A stretch of DNA of 64,000 bases from Peptoniphilus_B koenoeneniae (GTDB lineage: Bacteria > Bacillota > Clostridia > Tissierellales > Peptoniphilaceae), in contig NZ_JAUSTN010000005.1 of assembly GCF_030812875.1 (NCBI RefSeq), positions 1 through 64,000 of the forward strand, in the 5' to 3' direction. The notes below the pieces were generated by a model. That model saw nothing but the letters and a program-made list of their open reading frames with translations, ran no database searches and was not told the origin of the DNA. Within the stretch, counting starts at the first letter, position 1. The number at the start of each line of letters is the position of its first letter. This document shows positions 41,876 through 51,005 of the stretch, piece after piece. The position numbers and the translations under genes are program-made.

Positions 41876-43246
41876 TTATGACTCGAAAAGAGATTGAAAT
41901 AATTTTTTATTTTCTCCATTTAAAAATTGAATAAGATTATCCCTATTTTTCTTTTTAAAAAATATTACAAGTCTATCTCCTCTTTCAATTTTTGAATTTC
42001 CTCTTGGTATAATTGCAGAACCGTCTTTTCTTACAACTGCACCTATAATCATACCTTCAGGAAGGCTTAATTCTTTTAAAGTTAAATTTTCAACTTTTGA
42101 GCCTTCTTTTAAGGTAATCTCAAAAACTTCAGCCCTATCTGCAAACATGTGGTATAAATTCATCCCTCCATCTTTTTTCATTAGTTTTAAGATTTTATCT
42201 GCAGCTATCATAGATGGATTTATAATGGCACTTGCTGGCAAATTATCCAAAAATTTATTGTAAGTTTGAGATTCTACTTTTAAAATTATATCTTTTATTC
42301 CAATTCCGTCTGCCATAAGACAGGTTACTATATTTAATTCATCTTGAGATGTTAGGGCTAAAAGAGCATCACAACTAGTAAACTCTTCTCTGCTCTTTTT
42401 TAAAACATCTTTAAAAGAATTTCTTATTACAAAGGCATCTTCATATTTGTTTCTTAAATCCTTTGCCTTTTTTGAATCTTCTTCAATTACTTTTATATTT
42501 ATTTCCTTGGCAGTATCTATTAAAGATCTGGTTATTCCCGAATCTCCAATAATTATCATATCTTTCTTTTTTTCTACATTGGTAAAATGGAAATGTCTGG
42601 ATCTGAAAGAAATAATATCATCAGTAAGGCCCATTAAGTACAACTTATCCTCTTCGTCTAAAACGGTATTTCCGTTAGGTATAATAAGATTATTCTTTCT
42701 TAAAATTCCAACTACAAGTATTGTGGAAAGACTTCCTATTTCAGAAATTTTGTTTCCTATAAATTCCGGATCAAGCTCTACGCTATAATCTATTAATCTT
42801 ACCTTGCCTCCTGCAAAGACATCAGATTTTATTCCTATGTCATCTTCAACAAGTTTTAAAATATTTCTTGAGCTTTCTAAATCCTGATTTAATATATAAT
42901 CTATCCCTAAACTTTTCTTTAAATCAAAAATATCATTAATATCGTCATAAGAATTCATCTTAGTTATAATAAATCCTTTTGTATAATTTCTTACAAGTCT
43001 TGATATTAAAAGATTTATTTTGTCATCTTCAGTTAAAATTAGGACATAGTCTGTATCTTTTATTTCTAAAGACTCCATAAGACCTTGGTCAAAAAAATTA
43101 GCTGAAATTAATTTTGCATTTCTCTTTTTAAAATTATTAAATTCCCAAGAATCCCTATCTATAACAAGAACTTGGTCTTCATAAACCTGAAGAACATCAA
43201 CAAGTTTTTGAGATATGGCGTTTGCGCCGAAAATAATTATTTTCAT
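41876..43246 (-). CDS. trkA: Potassium uptake regulator TrkA (second copy)
   Basis: A 456-residue cytosolic gating subunit with two RCK units. Each has a Rossmann RCK_N domain (IIIFGANAISQKLVDVL; IIIGDSGITRSLI) and an RCK_C domain. The first nucleotide loop reads GANAIS instead of GxGxxG and the second GDSGIT, so NAD binding may be altered relative to the copy at 44672. It follows trkH by 8 bp. Confidence 0.88.
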   Translation of the reverse strand: MKIIIFGANAISQKLVDVLQVYEDQVLVIDRDSWEFNNFKKRNAKLISANFFDQGLMESLEIKDTDYVLILTEDDKINLLISRLVRNYTKGFIITKMNSYDDINDIFDLKKSLGIDYILNQDLESSRNILKLVEDDIGIKSDVFAGGKVRLIDYSVELDPEFIGNKISEIGSLSTILVVGILRKNNLIIPNGNTVLDEEDKLYLMGLTDDIISFRSRHFHFTNVEKKKDMIIIGDSGITRSLIDTAKEINIKVIEEDSKKAKDLRNKYEDAFVIRNSFKDVLKKSREEFTSCDALLALTSQDELNIVTCLMADGIGIKDIILKVESQTYNKFLDNLPASAIINPSMIAADKILKLMKKDGGMNLYHMFADRAEVFEITLKEGSKVENLTLKELSLPEGMIIGAVVRKDGSAIIPRGNSKIERGDRLVIFFKKKNRDNLIQFLNGENKKLFQSLFES

Positions 43247-43254
43247 ATTGACTC

Positions 43255-44694
43255 CTATGATTTTCTTCCCGGTGCTACAAGAGCAAGGAGAGTGAAAAAT
43301 TCCAGTCTTCCTAAGAGCATAAAGAAGGAAAACATAAGCTTATATCCTCCATTAAAAAACAAAAAGTTTTGTGTAGGACCCACTCTTCCAAAACCTGGAC
43401 CTACGTTAGAAAGCATGGTCATTACAGAAGATGTAGCACTGACATAATCCAAACCGCTAAGGGAAACAAGGGCTGATCCTAAGACAAGAACTATAATATA
43501 GACTCCTGCAAAGGCAGCTATTCCAAATACAACTTCATCGCTTAAATTTCTTCCGTTTATTTCTATAGGCACAACTGCATTAGGATGGATAACCTTTATA
43601 ATTTCCCTTTTTATAAGTTTCCATATAACAACAATTCTTATTACCTTCATTCCACCTGCAGTAGAACCTGCACAGGAACCAATGAAAAATAAAATATATA
43701 AAATGTATTTTGAAAAAACAGGCCAAAGGTCATAATCTGCACTGGCAAATCCTGATGTTGAACTTATGGATGTAACTTGAAAAGCTGAATCTAAAAAAGA
43801 TTTTCCAAAACTTCCATAGCCACTGAAAAATAAATCAAGGCCTATTAAAATTATTGCCCCTATAATTATAAAATAATAGTGTATAAATTCTTCATCTGTA
43901 AAAATGTTTTTAATTTTTCCCTTTAATAGATAATAGTACATGGTGAAGTTGGTTCCGCAAAGAACCATAAAAACACTCATTACAATAGGAATATAGGCTC
44001 CATCTACGCTCATTAAGCTATCGCTGTAAGAAGAGAAACCTCCAGTTCCCACTACTCCAAAAGTGTGAACTACAGAATCAAAAAGGGTCATTCCTCCAAT
44101 TTTCAGTAGAGTTATTAAAATGATTGTTATACCCATATAAATTATATAAAGTCTTTTTGCAGTTTCACTCATTTTAGGTTCAATTTTACCTGCTACAGGT
44201 CCTGGGGTTTCCGCTTTAAATATTTGAAAACCTCCAACACCAAGTTTCGGCAAAAGAGATAGAGTAAATACAAGAATTCCCATTCCCCCTATCCAGTGAG
44301 TTACACTTCTCCAAAGAACTATTGATTTGGGAATCTTACTTATATCATCTATAACACTTGCTCCAGTTGTTGTAAAACCTGAAACAATTTCAAAAAAAGC
44401 ATCTATATAAGTTGGTACACTTTTTGACAAATATAGGGGTAAAGCTCCAAATAGAGCTGCAAATATCCAACCTAAAGAAACAATCAAAAGCCCATCTTTA
44501 GGAGTAAGCCTTCTGCTCTTTTCCGTTATAAAACTTGTAAACACTGAGAAAACCAGCATAATCCCAATAGTAATGATAAAAGAATTAAGAGAGGCTTCTT
44601 GATTAAAAAATCCTATCAGGAGGGAAGGAACCATAAAAAAGGTCTCTATTCCCACAAGAAATCCTATTATTCTAAATGCCACTGAATAATTCAT
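43255..44694 (-). CDS. trkH: TrkH-type potassium transporter
   Basis: A 479-residue membrane subunit of the Trk/Ktr K+ uptake system. Four pore-loop filters are visible: SGFTTTGAS, GTGGFSSY, SSTSGFASAD and MLSNVGPGFG. The C-terminal end EFFTLLALVAPGRKS is typical of TrkH. It overlaps the first trkA by 23 bp, so the subunits are co-translated. Confidence 0.93.
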   Translation of the reverse strand: MNYSVAFRIIGFLVGIETFFMVPSLLIGFFNQEASLNSFIITIGIMLVFSVFTSFITEKSRRLTPKDGLLIVSLGWIFAALFGALPLYLSKSVPTYIDAFFEIVSGFTTTGASVIDDISKIPKSIVLWRSVTHWIGGMGILVFTLSLLPKLGVGGFQIFKAETPGPVAGKIEPKMSETAKRLYIIYMGITIILITLLKIGGMTLFDSVVHTFGVVGTGGFSSYSDSLMSVDGAYIPIVMSVFMVLCGTNFTMYYYLLKGKIKNIFTDEEFIHYYFIIIGAIILIGLDLFFSGYGSFGKSFLDSAFQVTSISSTSGFASADYDLWPVFSKYILYILFFIGSCAGSTAGGMKVIRIVVIWKLIKREIIKVIHPNAVVPIEINGRNLSDEVVFGIAAFAGVYIIVLVLGSALVSLSGLDYVSATSSVMTMLSNVGPGFGRVGPTQNFLFFNGGYKLMFSFFMLLGRLEFFTLLALVAPGRKS

Positions 44695-46060
44695 TTATAA
44701 AATCACTCTTCTTTTTCTTTTTATTGTAAAATATGGACTTTAATGTTTGTATATTTTCATGAGTACAAAATACAACAACCCTGTCTCCCGGCACCAAAAC
44801 CGTATTTCCGTTGGGAATAAAAGCTTTTTCATCTCTTAAAACAGAAATTAGAAGTATTCCTTGGGGAAGATTTAAGTCCATAACTTTTTTATTTATTATC
44901 TTTGCTCCCTCTTTAACTAAGATTTCAGTAAACTCAGCATCGCCATCAAGCATAAGGTTTACAGATAGGGAACCTGAACCTCTTAATATCCTTAAAATTT
45001 CACTTGCAGTAATAAATGATGTGTTAAAAGCTCCATCAAGAGATAGTTTTTCAAGAATCTGGTTATAATTAGGTCTTGAAATCTTGGCAACAGATTTATA
45101 AATTCCCATTTGCTTAGCGGAAAGAGCCATAAGTAAATTAGTTTCATCAATGCCTGTTGCAGCTACAAAGGCATCATTTGTATCCATCATCTCTTCTTCA
45201 AGAAGAGTCAGGTTGGTTCCGTCACCATTAATAATAGTTGCATTGGGAAGACGCTCTTTTAATTTTATACATCTTTCCCTGTCGATTTCTATTATAGTTG
45301 TATCAATTTTATCTTCCTTTAGCAAAAGCCCCAGATATAAACCCAGCTTTCCTCCGCCTAAGATCATTACTCTTTGAACGGTTCTGGACTTTCTTATGCC
45401 AGAATGTTTCTCGTCAAATAAATCAACTTCTTTTCTTGGGCCACATATAAGAACAACGTCATTTTCTTCAAGAACAGTTGAACCATAGGGAATGATTGTT
45501 TCTCCGTTTCTTGACACAGCTGCAATTAAAAGATTTTCAAAATCCTCAAGATCTTTTATTTCTCTTCCCACAAAATTTTCATCCGTTTGAATGTTAAACT
45601 CAGCAAGTTTTACCTTGCCACCTGCAAATTCATCTGTCATTAAAAGATATTTTTTAAGCAAATATTTTTCAATATTAAGGGCGGTTGCATAGTCTGGGTT
45701 TATTATGTGATCTATTCCCAGCTCATCAATAATAAAGCCAACTTGCTTGTGATACTCCGGATTTCTTACCCTTGCAATACATTTATTGCAGCCTAATTTT
45801 TTTGCAACAGTACAAATAAGTACATTAGCTTCATCAGAAGTAGTAGTTGCAATTAATAGGTCATAGCTTGATATTTCCAGCTCCTTTAAAACATCAAAAT
45901 CAAGACCGTTTGCATGAACGGTTAAAACATCTAAACTGGAATTTATATCTGAAATTGCTTTTTCCGATTTATCAACCACTGTAACATCATAATTTTCTAT
46001 CGAAAGAGCAGAAGATAATCTTGAACCTAGTTTTCCTCCACCTACAATTATAGCTTTCAT
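44672..46060 (-). CDS. trkA: Potassium uptake regulator TrkA (first copy)
   Basis: A 462-residue peripheral subunit with two RCK_N/RCK_C units. Nucleotide loops VGGGKLGSRL (residues 6-15) and LGGGKLGLYL (about 235) are canonical GxGxxG-type, and acidic residues at the ends of beta-2 (VVDKS, IIEIDRE) fit NAD(H). It begins 1 bp after the cation diffusion facilitator gene and overlaps trkH. Confidence 0.92.
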   Translation of the reverse strand: MKAIIVGGGKLGSRLSSALSIENYDVTVVDKSEKAISDINSSLDVLTVHANGLDFDVLKELEISSYDLLIATTTSDEANVLICTVAKKLGCNKCIARVRNPEYHKQVGFIIDELGIDHIINPDYATALNIEKYLLKKYLLMTDEFAGGKVKLAEFNIQTDENFVGREIKDLEDFENLLIAAVSRNGETIIPYGSTVLEENDVVLICGPRKEVDLFDEKHSGIRKSRTVQRVMILGGGKLGLYLGLLLKEDKIDTTIIEIDRERCIKLKERLPNATIINGDGTNLTLLEEEMMDTNDAFVAATGIDETNLLMALSAKQMGIYKSVAKISRPNYNQILEKLSLDGAFNTSFITASEILRILRGSGSLSVNLMLDGDAEFTEILVKEGAKIINKKVMDLNLPQGILLISVLRDEKAFIPNGNTVLVPGDRVVVFCTHENIQTLKSIFYNKKKKKSDFINELFSGI

Positions 46061-46061
46061 A

Positions 46062-47210
46062 TCAATACCTCATTTTTATTTCAATATTAAAAGTATAATC
46101 TTTAAATTTTTCTTTTAATTTATTTTCAATCTCTTTATCTATCTTATCTCTGTCTCCGTAACTTTTTATTATATTTCCGTCAACTACAGCATCAAAATTT
46201 ATAACTCCGTCTCTTATTATTAAATCATGAAAGCCTACAAAAGCTCTTGTGGTTTCCATAATCTTCTCAATTTCCCTTTCAGCATCCTTATATTTTTTAG
46301 CTTTCATACCCGCTGGTTCTGGATGAATAATAAAATTCAGTTTAAGCTGATTTTTTAATTGATGTTCCATATTGTCAACAATGGAATGAACGTCATAAAT
46401 GCTCATGTTATGATCAAATTCAACATCCACAATGGCAAACTTATCTTCAGGACCAAAGCTTACAACTCTTACATCGTGACAGCCCTTAACATCTTCGTAA
46501 GAATTTATAGAATCTTTTATTTCTTTAATAATATCATCAGAAGGTGCCTCTCCTATAATATTCGATACCGTATCCTTAAGAAGAGAAAAAGCTGAGAAAA
46601 TAATAAATATTGAAACAATTATCCCTATAATTCCGTCAATATGAATTTTGAAAATCTTATTAGTAAAAATATTTATAAGTACAATGGATGTTACTAAAAC
46701 ATCTCCAATGGCATCTGTTGCCGTTGCCTTTAATGGACTTGAATCAATTTTTTCTCCTATTGTCTTATAAACCACAACTATATAAACCTTTATTAAAATT
46801 GACAGGTTCATAAGAATAAGGGAAATAAAACTGTATTCATCCTTTGATCCGTTTACTATTTTTTTGTAGGAAGCGAATAAAAATTGAATTCCCACTATTA
46901 AAACAAAAATACAAATAATAAGAGCTGATAAATACTCTATTCTTCCATGGCCGTAAGGATGTTCCTTATCGGCAGGTTTTCTTGAAAGTTTAACCCCTAT
47001 AATAGTTACAACTGCAGAAAAAACATCAAAAATATTGTTGACCCCATCTGCAAGAACTGAAATAGAGCCTGAAACAAGACCTATTGTAACTTTAATTATA
47101 GAAAGAATAACATTGGTGATAATGCCGAAAAATCCGGTATAAGTTGAAATTTTAGCCCTATCTTCGTAAGGACCTCCAAATTTTCCAAGTTTCAAAATTA
47201 AATTTACCAT
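46062..47210 (-). CDS. Cation diffusion facilitator (CDF) transporter
   Basis: A 382-residue CDF exporter of divalent metals. The membrane metal site appears as ADGVNNIFDV (N...D) and EHPYGHGRIEYLSA with a second HxxxD-type pair in ATDAIGDV. A C-terminal cytoplasmic dimer domain follows, with a further extension of about 80 residues (from AGMKAKKYKDAEREIEKI). The asparagine in place of the first His/Asp often goes with Mn(II) or Fe(II) rather than zinc. It is first in the trk operon. Confidence 0.88.
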   Translation of the reverse strand: MVNLILKLGKFGGPYEDRAKISTYTGFFGIITNVILSIIKVTIGLVSGSISVLADGVNNIFDVFSAVVTIIGVKLSRKPADKEHPYGHGRIEYLSALIICIFVLIVGIQFLFASYKKIVNGSKDEYSFISLILMNLSILIKVYIVVVYKTIGEKIDSSPLKATATDAIGDVLVTSIVLINIFTNKIFKIHIDGIIGIIVSIFIIFSAFSLLKDTVSNIIGEAPSDDIIKEIKDSINSYEDVKGCHDVRVVSFGPEDKFAIVDVEFDHNMSIYDVHSIVDNMEHQLKNQLKLNFIIHPEPAGMKAKKYKDAEREIEKIMETTRAFVGFHDLIIRDGVINFDAVVDGNIIKSYGDRDKIDKEIENKLKEKFKDYTFNIEIKMRY

Positions 47211-47237
47211 TTTAACCTCAATATAAGTATTTCTTAG

Positions 47238-47246
47238 ATTATATCA
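47238..47246 (-). promoter_or_regulatory. Extended -10 promoter of the CDF-trk-ung operon
   Basis: The minus strand reads TGATATAAT, a perfect extended -10, 28 bp upstream of the CDF start. Confidence 0.6.
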
Positions 47247-47276
47247 TAATAAAAGGCAAGAAATTTTCTCACCTTA

Positions 47277-47302
47277 TACAAAAATAGAAAGCCGAAGCTT
47301 TC
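47277..47302 (-). terminator. Terminator of the AI-2E family gene
   Basis: GAAAGC and GCTTTC with a CGAA-type tetraloop, followed on the minus strand by TATTTTTG, directly after the stop. Confidence 0.75.
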
Positions 47303-47304
47303 CA

Positions 47305-48426
47305 TTAAATATTTGTAATTCTTTTATTAGTGTACTCTCTTAAGAGCTGAAATACAACTGCAAAAAGAGGAACAAAAACCCACATCCCAATTATTCCGTA
47401 AAGACTTCCTCCAACTATAATGGCAAATAAGGACCACATGGGAGGTATAGAAAGAGCTCCACCTACAATTTTAGGGTAAATAAAGTTTCCTTGAATTTGT
47501 TGGATAACAAGAGAATAAATTAAATATATAAGGGCCTTTGTAGGAGATTCTATTAAAATAAACACAACTCCCAAAGCAGTTCCTATAAAAGGTCCCACAA
47601 GAGGAACCAGATCACTTGTAGCTGCAATAACTGAAATCATAGGTCCATAAGGAAGTCTTAAAATTATCATGCCCACAAAAGTTAAAAGCCCAAGTATAAT
47701 TGCATCAAAAACTTGTCCTTTTACAAAATAATAAAAATTATTGTGAGTAATTGAAAGAACATGAAAAATATAGGCGCTCTTTTCCTTAAATAAAGCTTTT
47801 ATCAATTTCTTAAATTGCCTTTCAAGACCTTTTTTATCAAGAAGAATATAAATTGCAAAAACAAAAGCTAAGAAAGAATCCATAAAGGCTCCGAAAATAC
47901 CCGATGCCGTTCCTATAATTGAGGTATAAATTTTTGAATTTGACCCGTCAAAAAATCCTTTAACTTTGTCAAAAACTTTGTCCCAAGAAAGTTTGCTTAT
48001 GGTTTTTTCAAGATTTTCTCCATAAACTGCAGTCCAGGAATTTTTCTTTAAAAATTCTACAAGTCTTTTTATAAATTCAGGTATCTTCTCTTCAAGAGCT
48101 TTAACCGCATTTATAAGTTGAGGAATTATAAGATAAGTTACAAGAGTTATAAAGGCTCCTAAAATAATTAAAGTTATTAAAAGAGCAAGAGGCTCTATAA
48201 ATTTTTTAAACTTTTCATTCTTAACTTTACTTAAAAGCTTTATAAAAAAATTCATTGGAATTTTTAAAACAAAAGCGAGAGCCGCCCCTGCAATAAAAGG
48301 ACTTACAATACCAAGTAAAAATAAAAAATATTTGAAAATACTTTTTATATATATGAAGCAAAAAGTAAAAGTAATTGCAATTAATATAATTTTTAAAATG
48401 TCTTTGTTTTCTTCTTTTCTTATCAT
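47305..48426 (-). CDS. AI-2E family (PerM-type) membrane protein
   Basis: A 373-residue protein with about eight membrane helices and the family patterns VSPFIAGAALAFVL, FVKGQVFDAIILGLLTFVGM and DLVPLVGPFIGTALG. The family includes Na+/H+ antiporters and a proposed autoinducer-2 exporter; the substrate cannot be assigned. The ATG at 48426 was chosen because GGGTGAG precedes it; the ATG four codons earlier has no site. Confidence 0.85.
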   Translation of the reverse strand: MIRKEENKDILKIILIAITFTFCFIYIKSIFKYFLFLLGIVSPFIAGAALAFVLKIPMNFFIKLLSKVKNEKFKKFIEPLALLITLIILGAFITLVTYLIIPQLINAVKALEEKIPEFIKRLVEFLKKNSWTAVYGENLEKTISKLSWDKVFDKVKGFFDGSNSKIYTSIIGTASGIFGAFMDSFLAFVFAIYILLDKKGLERQFKKLIKALFKEKSAYIFHVLSITHNNFYYFVKGQVFDAIILGLLTFVGMIILRLPYGPMISVIAATSDLVPLVGPFIGTALGVVFILIESPTKALIYLIYSLVIQQIQGNFIYPKIVGGALSIPPMWSLFAIIVGGSLYGIIGMWVFVPLFAVVFQLLREYTNKRITNI

Positions 48427-48505
48427 TTTCTCACCCATATCTATTTTAACATTAAGTTAAACTTTATGGGTATATAAATAACAAAACAATAATTTGGAGG
48501 ACTTT

Positions 48506-49057
48506 ATGAAAAAAAGAAATATAATTATCTCACTAAGTCTCACTTTTTTAGTTTCAATCTTGTTGGGTTACTTTCTCTTAAATGAAGACTTAGCGCAAAA
48601 ATTTTCCTATGAATTTATTAAAAATAAAGAAAATATTTTAATAAACGGAGAAATTTCCGCAAAGGGACTTTTTATAAATAATGTAAGAGCAAGCTTTATA
48701 ATGGTCATTATAGGCTTCATACCTTTTTTGTTTTTACCTTACTTAGGCTCTTTTGCAAATGGATTTATAATAGGGGTAATAGGAAAAATGCTCTCTTTTA
48801 AAAAAATGAACTTGCTTAGAGCTTTTGTCTTTGGGATTCTTCCCCATGGAATATTTGAAATTCCCGCCCTTATTTATGCCATGTATTTAGGTGTAACTTT
48901 TTGCTTAAATATAACAAAAAAATTTCTGAAAAAAGACAGAGAAAATTTTTCAGACCTTTTCAGAAAAAATATTATGAATTTTATTAAAATTGTAATTCCC
49001 CTACTGATAATCGCCGCTCTTATTGAAGCTTATGTAACTCCCCTTTTATTAAAATAA
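48506..49057 (+). CDS. SpoIIM-like (stage II sporulation protein M family) membrane protein
   Basis: A 183-residue protein with about five membrane helices, including FIMVIIGFIPFLFLPYLGSFANGFIIGVIGK and GILPHGIFEIPALIYAMYLG, the conserved DUF95/SpoIIM core with HGxFE. In Bacillus SpoIIM acts in engulfment with SpoIID/SpoIIP, but the family is also common in non-sporulating bacteria. No other sporulation gene is in the window. The ATG at 48506 follows TTGGAGG. Confidence 0.82.
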   Translation: MKKRNIIISLSLTFLVSILLGYFLLNEDLAQKFSYEFIKNKENILINGEISAKGLFINNVRASFIMVIIGFIPFLFLPYLGSFANGFIIGVIGKMLSFKKMNLLRAFVFGILPHGIFEIPALIYAMYLGVTFCLNITKKFLKKDRENFSDLFRKNIMNFIKIVIPLLIIAALIEAYVTPLLLK

Positions 49058-49074
49058 ATTTAAAATTTCTATAA

Positions 49075-49103
49075 AAAAAGAGATTGTTTAACAATCTCTT
49101 TTT
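49075..49103. terminator. Bidirectional terminator
   Basis: AAAAAGAGATTG pairs with CAATCTCTTTTT around a 5-nt loop, between the converging SpoIIM-like and UspA genes. Confidence 0.9.
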
Positions 49104-49539
49104 ATTTTAAATCACTTTTTACTACAAGGACACTTACTTTTGATTGGTTTATTACTTTGTTTGATACGCTTCCTAAAAGTGTTCTTGAAAATGCTCCCAA
49201 ACCACGGTTTCCCATTACTATTAAATCACAATCATGTTCTTCTGCAAATTTACAAATTTGACTTGCAGGATTTCCTGATGTATAAAATGTTTCATGATTG
49301 TAGGGATAATTTTCCAGTTCTTTATCTACATCAGTTAAGACAAATTCCGCTCTTTCGGTGTTTGCCTTATCTATTTCCAAAGTATAGGGGAAATTTGTAG
49401 GATATTGTTCAAATATGCTGGTTTCAGGTATTACTGTAAGTATTAATAAATCCGCTTGAACTTTTTCTCCTAATTTTCTTGCAACTTTTACGGATTCATT
49501 ACTGGATTTTGATCCATCTATAGGTACTAAAAATTTCAT
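49102..49539 (-). CDS. Universal stress protein, UspA family
   Basis: A 145-residue cytosolic protein with the ATP-binding signature GNRGLGAFSRTLLGSVSNKV near the C-terminus (G-2x-G-9x-G-S) and the N-terminal FLVPIDGSKSSNESV. ATP-binding UspA proteins aid survival in stress or energy limitation. It is a single gene with its own TATAAT (49576-49581, minus) 37 bp upstream of the ATG. Confidence 0.92.
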   Translation of the reverse strand: MKFLVPIDGSKSSNESVKVARKLGEKVQADLLILTVIPETSIFEQYPTNFPYTLEIDKANTERAEFVLTDVDKELENYPYNHETFYTSGNPASQICKFAEEHDCDLIVMGNRGLGAFSRTLLGSVSNKVINQSKVSVLVVKSDLK

Positions 49540-49589
49540 TTTGCCCTCCTTAAATTTCTATAATTTATTAATATAATTATACCCAATTT

Positions 49590-49624
49590 AAAAAAAAGAA
49601 ACAGATTTTACTCTGTTTCTTTTT
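49590..49624 (-). terminator. Terminator of the malic enzyme-fumarase operon
   Basis: AGAAACAGA pairs with TCTGTTTCT; a T-run follows on the minus strand. Confidence 0.82.
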
Positions 49625-49628
49625 GATA

Positions 49629-51005
49629 TTATCTTTTTAAATTTACCATTTTCTTAGGGTCTACTATTTTATCAAATTCTTCTTCTGTTAAAAGTTTTAA
49701 ACTAAGACAAGCTTCTTTTAAAGTTGTTCCCTCTTGGTGAGCTTTTTTTGCAATTTTAGCTGCATTCTCATAGCCTATATAGGGATTAAGTGCAGTTACA
49801 AGCATTAAAGATTTGTTTACATTTTCATTAATTTTTTCCATATTGGGTTTTATTCCAACTGCACAATTTTTATTAAAGCTTATAAGTGCATCACTTAAAA
49901 GTCTTACACTTTGAAGAAAATTATAAGCTATAAGAGGCATGTATACATTTAATTCATAATTTCCTTGAGAAGCCGCTATACTTATTGCAGTGTCATTTGC
50001 CATTACTTGAACACATACCATTGTAAGAGCTTCTGCTTGGGTTGGGTTAACTTTTCCTGGCATTATTGATGAACCAGGTTCGTTTGCAGGAATTGTTATT
50101 TCTCCTATTCCACACCTTGGACCTGATGCAAGAAGTCTTACGTCGTTGGCCATTTTAAGCATATCACATGCAAGAGCTCTTATTGCTCCATGCACAAAGA
50201 CAAGTTGATCTTTACTTGTTAGAGCATGAAATTTATTTTTTGCGCTTATAAATTTATGGCCGCTTTTTTTTGAAATTTCTTTTGCTACAAGTTCTGCAAA
50301 ATCTTTGTGAGCATTAAGTCCTGTTCCTACTGCAGTTCCTCCCAGGGCAATTTCACGGAGTCTTTCAAGAGAATCTTTTATCATTTCCTTTGAAAGTTCA
50401 AGCATTCTATGCCAGCCGCTTATTTCTTGTCCTAAAGATAGGGGCACTGCATCTTGCAAGTGAGTTCTTCCTGTTTTTATAATTTCCATATAGTCTTTTG
50501 AAAGTTTATCAAAAGTTTCTTCCAATTGATCTATAGCAGGAATTAATTTTTCTTCGATGGAAAGTAAAGCACTTATATGAAGAGCCGTTGGAAAAGTATC
50601 ATTACTTGATTGGGATTTATTTACATCATCATTTGGATGAAGAACTTTTTCCTTTAGTATTTCATTTCCCCTGTTAGCTATTACTTCATTTACATTCATA
50701 TTGCTTTGAGTGCCAGATCCTGTTTGCCAAACCACAAGAGGGAAATGTTCGTCAAGTTTTCCTTCAAGTATTTCATCACAAACTTTTTTTATAGCTCCTG
50801 CTTTTTTTTCATCAATAAGATTTAAATTTTTATTAGTTTCAGCAGCTCCATATTTTAAAATTGCAAAAGCTCTTATTATTTCTTCAGGCATCTTTTCAGT
50901 ACCTATAAGAAAATTTTCATGACTTCTTTCAGTTTGAGCAGCCCAATATTTATCTTTTGGAACTCTTATCTCACCGATGCTGTCATGTTCAATTCTATAA
51001 TCCAT
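49629..51005 (-). CDS. fumC: Fumarate hydratase, class II
   Basis: A 458-residue homotetrameric hydratase converting fumarate and malate. SGTQSNMNVNEVIANR, TGRTHLQDAVP and the family signature GSSIMPGKVNPTQ are intact, and length is standard. Its start overlaps the last base of the malic enzyme gene, so malate made or used by one enzyme is linked to the other. Confidence 0.95.
   Translation of the reverse strand: MDYRIEHDSIGEIRVPKDKYWAAQTERSHENFLIGTEKMPEEIIRAFAILKYGAAETNKNLNLIDEKKAGAIKKVCDEILEGKLDEHFPLVVWQTGSGTQSNMNVNEVIANRGNEILKEKVLHPNDDVNKSQSSNDTFPTALHISALLSIEEKLIPAIDQLEETFDKLSKDYMEIIKTGRTHLQDAVPLSLGQEISGWHRMLELSKEMIKDSLERLREIALGGTAVGTGLNAHKDFAELVAKEISKKSGHKFISAKNKFHALTSKDQLVFVHGAIRALACDMLKMANDVRLLASGPRCGIGEITIPANEPGSSIMPGKVNPTQAEALTMVCVQVMANDTAISIAASQGNYELNVYMPLIAYNFLQSVRLLSDALISFNKNCAVGIKPNMEKINENVNKSLMLVTALNPYIGYENAAKIAKKAHQEGTTLKEACLSLKLLTEEEFDKIVDPKKMVNLKR

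Noticed and set aside
47305..48426. Autoinducer-2 exporter function for the AI-2E family protein
   Set aside because: The family name is historical and members include ion antiporters; no luxS or quorum gene is nearby.
48506..49057. Reading the SpoIIM-like gene as proof of endospore formation
   Set aside because: The family is widespread in non-sporulating bacteria, and no other sporulation gene occurs in the window.
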